From Rhodoluna limnophila (GTDB taxonomy: Bacteria; Actinomycetota; Actinomycetes; Actinomycetales; Microbacteriaceae), in the NCBI GenBank assembly GCA_945862155.1, contig CAMAXJ010000010.1, forward strand, positions 1 through 34,060: 34,060 nucleotides of DNA, given 5' to 3'. This document shows positions 1-9,800 of the stretch, piece after piece. Numbering within the stretch: the first letter of the stretch is position 1; every line of letters starts with the position of its first letter. The notes under the pieces were generated by a model, which searched no databases, was not told the origin of the DNA, and worked only from the letters and a program-made list of their open reading frames with translations. The translations under genes and the position numbers were made by a program.

Positions 1-51
1 GAACAGGGCAAGAACCGCCCAGAGCCCAAGGCTTGCCAGGCTGAGCGTCAC
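1..51 (-). CDS. comEC: ComEC-like competence protein, N-terminal fragment (runs off window)
   Basis: GTG at 51..49 overlaps the comEA TGA (50..48) as GTGA; translation VTLSLASLGLWAVLALF is hydrophobic; comEA-comEC order is standard. Confidence 0.55.
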   Translation of the reverse strand, partial: MTLSLASLGLWAVLALF

Positions 52-647
52 AACGTAATCAGATCGGTGAATCCGGCGAAAATCGAATCCCCAATTCCAC
101 TTACGTTTAGAAGATCCTCTTTGGTTTTGAATCCCCCGTTGGCATCTCGGTAAGCAATTATTCGAGAAGACAGCGCAGGTCCAATGCCCGGAAGTTCCTC
201 TAGCTGTTCTGCGGTTGCGCGATTAATGCTGATTAGCCCTCCAGGTGCAGAACCGCCTGCTTCGGCAATCTCGCCTACCTTGAAGACCACGATTTGCTCA
301 CCATCGGAAAGTTCTCTGGCGAGATTCACACTCGAGTTGTCGGCATCGGCTGTTAGACCTCCGGCCGCAAAAACAGCATCGACTAGTCGCGCACCTAGTG
401 GAAGTTGATACATGCCTGGCGTTTTGATTTCACCGACTATATGCACATACAAAAACTGTTCAATAGATTCCGCCTCGTTCAGGCCTTCACTAATCTCAAA
501 CTCACCAGTTGGAGCCTCGGGTCGATTGATGGCTACCAGTACCAAAGAAGCAACTGCAACCAGTGCTGCGAGAGAGACTAATAGCTTCCTGGTTACTTTT
601 TGATCGCCCGACAGAGCTGAAATTAGCTGAGTCTTGAGCCAGTCCAT
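48..647 (-). CDS. comEA: ComEA family helix-hairpin-helix DNA-binding competence protein
   Basis: N-terminal TM segment, SLBB-like region (VHIVGEIKTPGMYQLPLGARLVDAVFAAGG), C-terminal HhH (INRATAEQLEELPGIGPALSSRIIAYRDANGGFKTKEDLLNVSGIG). Confidence 0.95.
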   Translation of the reverse strand: MDWLKTQLISALSGDQKVTRKLLVSLAALVAVASLVLVAINRPEAPTGEFEISEGLNEAESIEQFLYVHIVGEIKTPGMYQLPLGARLVDAVFAAGGLTADADNSSVNLARELSDGEQIVVFKVGEIAEAGGSAPGGLISINRATAEQLEELPGIGPALSSRIIAYRDANGGFKTKEDLLNVSGIGDSIFAGFTDLITL

Positions 648-681
648 AGCCCAAAGATAAATAGCGGACGCGCAGCTAGAA

Positions 682-694
682 AGCCCTCAGGGCT
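682..694 (-). terminator. Short hairpin downstream of leuS (AGCCC-TCA-GGGCT), possible weak terminator
   Basis: Inverted repeat just after the leuS stop; only a weak T tract on the minus strand. Confidence 0.4.
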
Positions 695-711
695 AATCTG
701 TGCAAAAGAAA

Positions 712-3186
712 CTAGTTAGTAGCGATGTTGACAAGCTTTGGCGCACGAACGATTACGTTCTTGACCTGCTTGCCTGCGAGGGCGTTTTGGACATTAACAG
801 AAGCCATAGCCAATGCCTCGAGTTCAGCTTCGGTTATCGAGGACGAAACCTCAAATTTATCACGCAATTTGCCATCCACCTGAACCACGGCCGTAAGAGT
901 GTCCCTTACCAAAAGCTCGGCAATCGGCTCAGCAAAGCCCGCCAAGGCAACAGCTGGCTTATGGCCAAGCAGTTGCCACATATCCTCAGCTGTGTAGGGG
1001 GCAAACAAGCTCAGGGCTTTGGCGACTGCCTCTGTTGCCTCACGAACGGCAGGGTCTGAGCCACCTGCTGGGCTATCGATGGTTTTGCGCAGCGCGTTTA
1101 CTAGCTCCATAATTTTTGCAACGCCCACGTTGAATTTGAAGGATTCAATTTGCTCTGGGAACTCCTTCAAAAACAAGTGAGTTGCTCGTCGAAGTTCTTT
1201 TTCTCCGGTTGCAAAATCAATACCCGGTCCACTACTCACATCTTGGGCACATCTCCAGGCGCGAGCAAGAAATTTGGCACTAGCGGCTGGAGAAACATCA
1301 GCCCAGTCAATGTCATCTTCCGGAGGGCCAGCAAATGCCATGGTTAGTCGAACCGCATCCACTCCGTGCTCATCCAATTGCTCGGAAAGGCGAACTAAGT
1401 TTCCGCGCGATTTGCTCATCGCGGATCCATTCATCAAGACCATGCCTTGGTTCAAAAGCCTTGTGAAGGGCTCTTCAAACTCAACGTAGCCCAGATCATG
1501 TAACACCTTGGTGAAAAAGCGTGCATAAAGAAGGTGCAAAATCGCGTGGGTGACTCCACCTACATACTGATCAACCGGTGCCCACTTCTTGGCTTGATCC
1601 TTTGGAAAAGCCTCGGTGTCTGAGTTTGGAGAAAGGAATCTCAAGAAATACCACGATGAGTCCACAAACGTGTCCATGGTGTCAGTATCGCGTTTGGCTG
1701 GCTGGCCACACTTAGGACAGGAGGCATTCACCCAGTCGCTTGCTCCCCCAAGAGGAGAAGTGCCCTTTGGGGAAAGATCAAGTCCTTTGGAGTCGGGAAG
1801 GCGAATAGGAAGTTCACTTGCTGGAACTGGAACTTCGCCGCAAGATTCGCAGTGCACAATTGGAATCGGAGTGCCCCAGTAGCGCTGGCGAGAAATTAGC
1901 CAATCACGAAGCCTAAAGTTCTTGGCTTTTTTACCCAAGCCTTTGGAAGCCAAAACCTCAGTGATTTTGGCGATAGCTTCGGTTTTCTTCAGGCCGTTGA
2001 GCTCAGCTGAATTTACAATCACGCCATCGCCAGTTGTAGCAACGCCCGATTGAGAAGGGTCATCTTCACCAGTATCGACAACCACCTGCACAGGCAAGTT
2101 GTTCTGTTTAGCAAAATCCAAATCTCGCTGGTCGTGAGCCGGAACGGCCATGATTGCACCAGTTCCATAGTCAGCAAGAACATAATCTGCAGCCCAGATC
2201 GGTAGCTTCTCACCGTTGACGGGGTTGATTGCAAATCTGCCAAGATCGATACCACGTTTGGGTCTATCGGTTGCAAGCCGCTCGATGTCGTTGGTCTTTT
2301 TGGTTTCTTCCAAAAAGTCCTGGAACTTGATTCGAACTTCAGGCGAAGCTTCGGAGGCAAGCTCTGCGGCCAGATCAGAATCCGCTGCAACCACCATAAA
2401 TGTTGCACCATACAAAGTGTCGGGGCGTGTGGTGTAAACCTCGATTGGGTTTTTTCTTCCTTCAATCTCAAACTTGACCTCTGCACCGTAGGATCTTCCA
2501 ATCCAATTGCGCTGCATGGAAAGCACCTTTGCCGGCCATGCTCCCTCAAGGGTGTCCAGGTCATCTAGCAATCTGTCGGCATAGTCGGTGACCTTGAAAT
2601 ACCACTGAGTCAGGGCCTTTTTTGTGACGGCTGTGTCGCATCTTTCACAAAGGCCCTGAACGACCTGCTCGTTGGCGAGCACAGTCTGACAAGAAGGACA
2701 CCAGTTGACGTTTGAGTTTTTGCGGTACGCCAGACCTTTGTTATAAAACTCGATGAATAACCACTGGTTCCATTTGTAATACTCAGGGTCAGAAGTAATA
2801 AGCACTCGGTCCCAGTCAAAGCTGCAGGCGTACCTTCGCATGGAAGCTTTTTGCTGAGCGATGTTGTCGTAGGTCCAGCCTCTTGGATCAAGCCCACGCT
2901 TGATTGCAGCGTTCTCGGCAGGTAGACCGAAAGAGTCCCAACCGATTGGGTGCATGACATTGAAGCCCTTTTGAATCCAGTACCTGGCGATTACATCGCC
3001 CAGTGCGTAAGCTTCGGCGTGACCCATGTGAAGATCGCCTGATGGATAAGGGAACATATCCAACACGTACTTCGTAGGTCTGTTATCCCCTGGCTTGCCA
3101 GAGTCAAATGGCTTTATTTCATCCCAAACCGGAAGCCATTTATCCGTTAACGCCTTCGCGTCAAACTGAGCTGGCTCGGTAGACAA
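712..3186 (-). CDS. leuS: Leucyl-tRNA synthetase
   Basis: 824 aa; HIGH region [19 protein letters not shown] region [10 protein letters not shown], full-length bacterial LeuS-like sequence. Confidence 0.98.
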   Translation of the reverse strand: MSTEPAQFDAKALTDKWLPVWDEIKPFDSGKPGDNRPTKYVLDMFPYPSGDLHMGHAEAYALGDVIARYWIQKGFNVMHPIGWDSFGLPAENAAIKRGLDPRGWTYDNIAQQKASMRRYACSFDWDRVLITSDPEYYKWNQWLFIEFYNKGLAYRKNSNVNWCPSCQTVLANEQVVQGLCERCDTAVTKKALTQWYFKVTDYADRLLDDLDTLEGAWPAKVLSMQRNWIGRSYGAEVKFEIEGRKNPIEVYTTRPDTLYGATFMVVAADSDLAAELASEASPEVRIKFQDFLEETKKTNDIERLATDRPKRGIDLGRFAINPVNGEKLPIWAADYVLADYGTGAIMAVPAHDQRDLDFAKQNNLPVQVVVDTGEDDPSQSGVATTGDGVIVNSAELNGLKKTEAIAKITEVLASKGLGKKAKNFRLRDWLISRQRYWGTPIPIVHCESCGEVPVPASELPIRLPDSKGLDLSPKGTSPLGGASDWVNASCPKCGQPAKRDTDTMDTFVDSSWYFLRFLSPNSDTEAFPKDQAKKWAPVDQYVGGVTHAILHLLYARFFTKVLHDLGYVEFEEPFTRLLNQGMVLMNGSAMSKSRGNLVRLSEQLDEHGVDAVRLTMAFAGPPEDDIDWADVSPAASAKFLARAWRCAQDVSSGPGIDFATGEKELRRATHLFLKEFPEQIESFKFNVGVAKIMELVNALRKTIDSPAGGSDPAVREATEAVAKALSLFAPYTAEDMWQLLGHKPAVALAGFAEPIAELLVRDTLTAVVQVDGKLRDKFEVSSSITEAELEALAMASVNVQNALAGKQVKNVIVRAPKLVNIATN

Positions 3187-3249
3187 AGTAAAACTCCTAA
3201 AGATTGCAGGCTTTCCTTTGGCAAGGTTACCAAGGCTAGGGCTTTGGGT

Positions 3250-3498
3250 TTACTTCTTCGAAGCAGGCCATAACGTGATTACGGCCGTCAATATCGCCCA
3301 AGCAAGGGGAATCATGCCCAATCGGTCAGATCCCTGCCAAGCCACAAGGGCTAGCACGCCAAGTGCAACTGCGGCACCCAAGGGCCAGTAGCGAGAGATC
3401 TTGTTTTTGCGAGCAAGTACGGCAAGAACAACCGAGCCTGCACCGATAAAGATCAGGCCAAAAAGTATTCCTGTTACAAGAAGTGCTAAACTTTCCAT
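3250..3498 (-). CDS. Small integral membrane protein, unknown function
   Basis: 82 aa, predominantly hydrophobic with about three TM segments; sits between pabB and leuS on the same strand. Confidence 0.7.
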   Translation of the reverse strand: MESLALLVTGILFGLIFIGAGSVVLAVLARKNKISRYWPLGAAVALGVLALVAWQGSDRLGMIPLAWAILTAVITLWPASKK

Positions 3499-3503
3499 TT
3501 TTT

Positions 3504-4829
3504 CTAACCTCCTAGCGCCTCAAGTAGCGCCTTTGATTTGAGCATAGTTTCTTCAAACTCACTCTCAGGGTCAGAATCAATTGTTATTCCGCCACCAACT
3601 CCTAGGGTTGCCGAAGTTCCCTCAAAAACCAGGGTCCTGATGGTCATTCCAAAATCCGCCGAGCCATCAAATCCGAGGTATCCAAAAGCTCCCGAGTAGA
3701 TATTTCTTGGCCCACTCTCAAGCGATTGCAAAATCTCCACCGCTTTAATCTTTGGCGCACCCGTCATTGATCCTCCAGGAAAACAAGCTGCCAGGGCACT
3801 GGTTGCGCTTTCGCCGGGCTTGAGTGTTCCTGTGACAGTGCTTACAAGCTGGTGAACGGTTGCGTAGCTTTCAATCTCAAAGAGTTTTTCAACGGTCACC
3901 GAATCTATTTGGCAGACTCGACCCAGATCGTTTCTCATTAGATCCACAATCATCAAGTTCTCAGCGCGTTCTTTTTCGTTGTTAGCTAATTCGTTGGCAA
4001 TCTTGGCATCCTCTTCCAGGTCTTGAGATCTAGGCCTAGTTCCCTTGATTGGTTTAGAAGATGCTTTTCCACTAGCTGAAACTTTCAAGAACTGCTCAGG
4101 AGATGAGCTGACAATTTCTACTCCGCCGAGTTTGAGATAGCCGCCGTACGGTGCTGGGTTTGATTCACAGAGAGTGATGAATGTTCTTAAGGCATCAGCT
4201 TCGTGCTCGATGTGAATCTGGTTCGTTAGGCAAAGCTGAAACACGTCTCCGGTTTTTATGTGCTCCTTGGCTTTTTGGATTAGCTCAAGGTAGTTTTCCT
4301 TGGAGTGACGAAGTTTGGTAGAAACCAAGGTTGGTGCCTTGGTTTTTTGCATGAAGGATCCCAACTCCCCTCCAACCAGGGTGAGCCTCAATAAAGCTGC
4401 CCGATGCCAGTTGTCAAATTCTTCTTTGGTTTCAAACAGCCCAATGAAATACATTGTCTTGTGCTTGTGATCAAAGACCATGGCTCGATCAACAATCATG
4501 AATTGGGCTTTGGGGTGCAGTCCTGATTTCTCGGCATTTCCTAGTTCGTAGCCAAGATAGCCAATCAGGCCTGGTCTAAAGCTAAATGGGATATCTATTT
4601 CAGGGGCAGATTCAATCGAAGCGTTGATCGCCTCTATGTGCTCGCTTGCGAGCGCGAAGGCTTCATTGCCTGCCAAGAGTATTGATCCTGCGGATCCGAT
4701 AACTGAAACCGGTTCGTCCTGATTAGTTGACCTATCAAGCCAGAAAGCATTGGGGTCTTTTGAGTGCATGCCTACAAAGACATCGGCTGGATTTACCCAG
4801 CCTCGAAGCTTTTCTATCTCTAGACGCAA
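3504..4829 (-). CDS. pabB: Aminodeoxychorismate synthase component I
   Basis: Chorismate-binding domain; PIKGT motif (PabB-type lysine; TrpE has PIAGT), GGSMTGAPKIKAVEIL; probable TTG start. Confidence 0.9.
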   Translation of the reverse strand: MRLEIEKLRGWVNPADVFVGMHSKDPNAFWLDRSTNQDEPVSVIGSAGSILLAGNEAFALASEHIEAINASIESAPEIDIPFSFRPGLIGYLGYELGNAEKSGLHPKAQFMIVDRAMVFDHKHKTMYFIGLFETKEEFDNWHRAALLRLTLVGGELGSFMQKTKAPTLVSTKLRHSKENYLELIQKAKEHIKTGDVFQLCLTNQIHIEHEADALRTFITLCESNPAPYGGYLKLGGVEIVSSSPEQFLKVSASGKASSKPIKGTRPRSQDLEEDAKIANELANNEKERAENLMIVDLMRNDLGRVCQIDSVTVEKLFEIESYATVHQLVSTVTGTLKPGESATSALAACFPGGSMTGAPKIKAVEILQSLESGPRNIYSGAFGYLGFDGSADFGMTIRTLVFEGTSATLGVGGGITIDSDPESEFEETMLKSKALLEALGG

Positions 4830-4872
4830 TGTAAGTTCACCTAATCAAGGGTTGGGGAAAACGGTCTCGGAA

Positions 4873-4899
4873 TTGCTCGTAATCTATAGATTAGAGCAA
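4873..4899. promoter_or_regulatory. Interrupted palindrome in the divergent pabB/aminotransferase intergenic region
   Basis: TTGCTC-g-TAATCTATAGATTA-GAGCAA: 14-bp perfect core palindrome plus 6-bp flanking arms. Confidence 0.5.
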
Positions 4900-4916
4900 G
4901 GCCTACCAAGAGGAAT

Positions 4917-5711
4917 TTGATGAGCGTTCTAGGAGATTTCTACCGCCTAGAAGCAGGCGAGCTCAAACCCGTACTCGAATCCTCAACGGATGTTCAATTA
5001 AGGGTTGCCGACTCCTGGCTTGTCGAGGACGGTCGGGTTAGATCTCTTACCGCTCACTTCGAACGCTTTGCTAGTTGGGTTGTCCAAGAAGATCCAAACC
5101 AGAAGCAGTATCTGGATGGGTATTTTGCTGAGATTAGGCGACTACTTCCAAGGCAAGGTCGCTGGTTCCCACGTATGGAGTACCACGGTGAGCAGCCGTC
5201 GAACCTGAGGCTATATCTTCGGCTTCGAGAAGCACCTTCAAAGATTGATTCTGTTTCACTATGGAGCTATCCGGAACCTGATCCGCGACTGAATCCTAGA
5301 GTGAAGGGACCGGATCTATCGCTGTGCCAGCAACTTAGGCGCCACGCCAACATGAACGGTGCTGATGAGGCAGTTATCACCAACTCAAAGGGCTTTGTTG
5401 CGGAAGGAGCGCTGAGTGCTCTGGTTTGGTGGCGCGGGGATGTGCTTTGTTCTTCAGATGATCAAACCGATTGGCTTCCTTCGATAACCCGTGACGAGGT
5501 GATTTCTATCGCATCTCAAATGGGCTTTGAAGTTCGGGTGGAAAACGTTAGGGCTGAGGATTTAGCGAGATTGCCAATTTGGGCCCTTAGCTCGCTCAAT
5601 GGCATCATGCCGGTTCGCTCCTGGGTTGGTATTTCCGATCAGCTTCCCGAATCGGTCAATCTGGAACCGTTTTTGAAGCGCATGAAGCTATTGGGCACAC
5701 AGCTGGACTAA
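4917..5711 (+). CDS. Class IV aminotransferase (4-amino-4-deoxychorismate lyase-like)
   Basis: Fold-type IV signature: RVKGPDLSLCQQLRRHAN (candidate PLP Lys), DEAVITNSKGFVAEGALSALVWW; divergent from pabB. Confidence 0.85.
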   Translation: MMSVLGDFYRLEAGELKPVLESSTDVQLRVADSWLVEDGRVRSLTAHFERFASWVVQEDPNQKQYLDGYFAEIRRLLPRQGRWFPRMEYHGEQPSNLRLYLRLREAPSKIDSVSLWSYPEPDPRLNPRVKGPDLSLCQQLRRHANMNGADEAVITNSKGFVAEGALSALVWWRGDVLCSSDDQTDWLPSITRDEVISIASQMGFEVRVENVRAEDLARLPIWALSSLNGIMPVRSWVGISDQLPESVNLEPFLKRMKLLGTQLD

Positions 5712-5758
5712 AGCCAACCATCAGGGTTTTCTCACACTTTTCATGGGATGATTTTCAT

Positions 5759-6418
5759 GTGAATGAGATTCTGGACTGGTTGCTTACTGGGGTATCTGGT
5801 ATCGACCCGTTATGGCGTAACTTCTTTGCAGGTCTTGCCATCATGCTCGAAACTTCATTGTTTGTTGGAATCATCGTTCCCGGCGACAGCGTAGTTTTGG
5901 TTGCCTCAACGGGAGTAGTAGACCTTCCTGACTTCTTCTGGTTGGTAGGGGCTGTTCTGGTGGGCTCAATGATTGGTGAAACCCTCGGTTTCTCTATTGG
6001 AAGACTCTTCGGCAAAAGAATTAGATCCTCCAAGTTGGGCCAGCGCTTTGGCGAGGAGAACTGGAAGCGGGCAGACATATTCGTTGAAAAGCGCGGCGGA
6101 CCAGCGGTTGCAATCTCTAGATTCCTGCCAGTTCTTCACTCGCTAGTTCCAGTGGTGGCGGGAGCCACAACCATGCGCTACAAAACCTTCATTACCTGGA
6201 CTTTTGGGGCTTGTCTGGTCTGGGCCAGCACCTACGTCGGCATCGGATACATCGCTAAAGCCAGCTACCAAGAAGTTGCCTCAAGCTTCAAATTTGGCGC
6301 CCTGGCCTTTGTTGGCGTTTTGGCCATTTTTATCCTGGTTATTCACCTTGCCAAGACCAAGATCTCCAAGGTTGCCGACCAGATGATCGACGAAGAGATC
6401 AACAAAACCAATAAATAG
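5759..6418 (+). CDS. DedA family membrane protein (SNARE-associated/VTT domain)
   Basis: 219 aa; VGIIVPGDSVVLVAS, GSMIGETLGFSIGRLFGKRI, ISRFLPVLHSLVPVVAGATTMRYKTF; GTG start. Confidence 0.93.
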   Translation: MNEILDWLLTGVSGIDPLWRNFFAGLAIMLETSLFVGIIVPGDSVVLVASTGVVDLPDFFWLVGAVLVGSMIGETLGFSIGRLFGKRIRSSKLGQRFGEENWKRADIFVEKRGGPAVAISRFLPVLHSLVPVVAGATTMRYKTFITWTFGACLVWASTYVGIGYIAKASYQEVASSFKFGALAFVGVLAIFILVIHLAKTKISKVADQMIDEEINKTNK

Positions 6419-6467
6419 CTGCCTTCTGGGCTCGATTTTCCTTTGTCGGTCCATAGCCATACACTAA

Positions 6468-6497
6468 TGATTATTCGAACAAGTGTTCGAATAATCA
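6468..6497. promoter_or_regulatory. LexA/SOS box
   Basis: TGATTATTCGAAC-AAGT-GTTCGAATAATCA; contains exact actinobacterial/Gram-positive-type TCGAAC-N4-GTTCGA; about 20 bp upstream of the DUF6504-dnaE2 unit. Confidence 0.93.
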
Positions 6498-6516
6498 GCC
6501 GTTTATGGGGAAGTTC

Positions 6517-6801
6517 ATGATTGCAGTCGACGAAAACGTCAAGGTTCTTACCAACCAACAAGGAGAGCCGGTTCGCTTCAGCTGGCGAAATGGCAGCTAC
6601 CAGGTCACCTCACGCCCTGAGCGTTGGTTTTCAAGAAAGCCCTGGTGGCTAGAAGCCAGCCGAGCCCAGCGCGGCATTGGATCAGAGGTTTTAGAAGTTG
6701 AGATGTGGCGAATAACTGCCGCCAAAGGAGTCAACTCCCCCAGTGAATTTGAACTACTTCACAGCAATGACCGCTGGCAATTGGTTCGAATCTTTGGCTA
6801 A
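6517..6801 (+). CDS. DUF6504 family protein (dnaE2-associated)
   Basis: PVRFSWRNGSYQVTSRPERWFSRKPWWLEASRAQRG..VEMWRITAA resembles the DUF6504 proteins adjacent to actinobacterial imuB/dnaE2; internal ATG at 6517 has a better-spaced GGGGAAG than the 6505 ATG in the ORF track. Confidence 0.85.
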   Translation: MIAVDENVKVLTNQQGEPVRFSWRNGSYQVTSRPERWFSRKPWWLEASRAQRGIGSEVLEVEMWRITAAKGVNSPSEFELLHSNDRWQLVRIFG

Positions 6802-6803
6802 AT

Positions 6804-9800
6804 ATGTCCTTTACTCACCTGAACGTCTCGTCGGCCTACTCGTTTCATTTTGGAACAGCTAAGCCTGAGAAGCTAACCCAAGCTGCTGCAAGCTTTGGTC
6901 AGGATGCGCTGGCTATAACCGATATGAACGGTCTTTACGGAGCAGTGAAACATATCGGGTCGTGTCTAGATAAAAACATCAGTCCAATAGTTGGGGTTCG
7001 ACTGGAGGTCCAAAACCGGGGCATTGTTACAATCCTGGCTAAGGGGCATAACAAAGGAACAGGCTGGGCAGCTCTTTGCAAGATAGTTTCAAAAGCCCAA
7101 AGCAAATCAAAAAAAGAAATAGCCATCACAGAAAAGGATCTATCGGAACTTATAGCTACCGATGGAAAACCCAACTGCACTATCTTGCTGGGACCCGACT
7201 CTGATTTTGGTAGGGCAGTTATTGATTCCAACGCGACCGTTTCTGCAAAAAAGCTCTTGGCTTGGCAGGAGCTAATTCCAGTTAGCGAATGCTTAAGTGT
7301 AGAAATTGTTTCTCACCTAACTGAGCCTGGTACAAACTACTCGACCCTGCAGGCTAAAAGAATGTTGCAGTTGGCAATTACCTTAGGAGTTAGAGCCGTG
7401 ATAACAAACGCGGTTCGCTATCTGGAGCCAGATGATGCGCTAACCGGAGATGTTCTAGATGCCGCAAGGCACCTAGAGCCACTTGGGATCTTTACCCCTC
7501 AACCCAATGCCCAGGCATGGCTCAAGCCCGAATCGCTGATGAACAAGCTCGCAGTTGAGATAACACAAAGCCAAGAGCTAGCAGCCACCCTTATGAAAAA
7601 TACCGAGGAATTAGCCAATAGCCTTCGGCTTGACCCGGTTAGTGACTGCGACTGGTCAAGACCTAAAACCCCAGAGAAATCAGCTCTCGGCATTGAAGGA
7701 AATCCTTTTGAGGTGCTCTGGCAAAAAGCTCACGCTGGCATTAGCTGGCGCTACCCAAATCTTTCAGACAACAAGCTGCTTCCGGTTAGGCATCGACTAC
7801 ATCAAGAGCTAATAACAATCAACAAACTTGGCTTTGCCACCTACTTTCTAACCGTGGCCGATGTTGCCCAGATGATTCGAGATATGCGAATTCGAACAGC
7901 TGCTAGAGGTTCAGGTGCTGGGTCACTAACAAATTACCTACTTGGTATTAGCGGAGTTGATCCGATTGAGCACGATCTGCTGTTTGAAAGATTCCTGAGC
8001 ACCGAGCGTTCCAGTCTTCCTGATATCGACATCGATGTTGAATCAGCCAGAAGGCATGATATTTATCGAGCAATCTTTAAGCGCTACGGTGGCAATCGCG
8101 TAACGCTGCTTTCGATGCAATCCACCTACCGCGGCCGAGGTGCGGTTAGAGATGGCGGCTTGGCACTTGGCTTTGAAGAAGATCAGATCGATGAGATTGC
8201 CAAAAGCATTTGGCGCTTTAGTGCTAGAAACTTTCGAGGCATGCTAGGACAAAAGCCCGAACTTCAAAAACTAGCCCAACAGCTTGAACATGATCGAAGA
8301 CTAAACCTGCTTGTCGATGTTACTGAGCGCCTCGATAGACTGCCTAGGCACATCTCGATGCATCCCTGCGGTGTGATTCTAGGAAACGAAAATCTTTTAT
8401 CTTTGACACCAGTTGAACCAAGCGGTTTAGGGCTACCGATGAGTCAGTTCGATAAGGACGATATGGACCCGATGGGAATGCTCAAACTAGACATTCTTGG
8501 AGTGCGGATGCAATCCAGCATGGCCTACGCAATTAGAGAAATAGAACGCGTGTCTGGAGAAGTTATTGATCTTGACTCAATCGCACGCGACGATAAGGAA
8601 ACCTTCAGGCAAATCAGGACCACCAACACCCTCGGTGTTTTTCAAATCGAGAGTCCAGGCCAGCGAGAGCTAACTGGCAAGCACCAACCAACTGAGTTCA
8701 ATGACCTAACAATCCAGATTTCACTATTTAGGCCAGGTCCGATGAAAGGCAACATGATTGCCCCATACCTTGATGGCCGGCATGGTTTTGTAAAGCCCGA
8801 CCTGATTCATCCGGATTTGGCTCCGATTCTGACATCAACTCAGGGTGTTGTGATATTCCACGAGCAGGTGCTGAAGATATTGAACGTGATGACCGGGTGC
8901 TCGCTTGCCAAAGCAGACGAGCTTCGAAGAACCCTAGAAAAAGACCGTGGCTTTGTTGAGAAGTTCTTTAGGCAAAACGCCACTAAGCGCGGCTATTCAA
9001 AAGCGGTTGTCGATCGAATCTGGAGCGTGCTAGAAGGCTTTGGAAGCTTTGGGTTCTGTAAAGCACACGGTGCCGCATTTGCTCTTCCCACCTACCAAAG
9101 CGCCTGGCTCAAAACCCACTACCCAACTGAGTTTCTAGCAGGTCTATTCACACATGATCCAGGGATGTATCCGAAGCGACTGCTGTTATCTGAAGCTCGA
9201 AGACTAGGGGTAAAGATACTGCCGCTTGATGTCAATAAATCCAAGGATGAGTATCTGGTTGAAAAAACCATCGATGGCACCGGTATTCGAATGGCACTAA
9301 CCGATCTGCATGGAATCTCAAACTCCGAGATAACAAGAATTATCAAGCAGGCACCTTTTATTGATTTGGCGGATTTCTACCTGCGGGCAACGCCTTCCAG
9401 GGTTACCGTAAAGCGATTAGCCCTGGTGGGGGCGCTTGATGAACTAGCCGGTGGCTCAAACGATCACACCAGAGGAGATGTCCTAGAAAGAGTTCGTCAA
9501 CTAACAGCCCTGAAGACAAAGCCAAAGCTAGATCAAAATCAGCCAATGCTGGATTTTGAAGCGAAGGAGCAAATGCCCTCTGGCTTCGCCCCAATTTCAG
9601 CAACTGGGCAAATTCAGGCAGAGCTAGATCTGCTGGGAATGGATATAACGGATCATCAATTGGCTAAGTATCAACCCATGCTGGATCAGATGGGTGTTGT
9701 TAGGTCAAATGAACTAGTTGGGTTGAGATCAAAAACCGACGTGTTGATAGCAGGAGTTAGGGTTGCAACCCAAAGCCCTCCGATGCGATCTGGCAAGCGA

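Noticed and set aside
700-1059. 119-aa plus-strand ORF opposite leuS
   Set aside because: Antisense shadow of conserved LeuS codons; no independent coding evidence.
2019-2564. 181-aa minus-strand ORF inside leuS
   Set aside because: Alternative frame of leuS with no recognisable domain; the 824-aa LeuS frame is clear.
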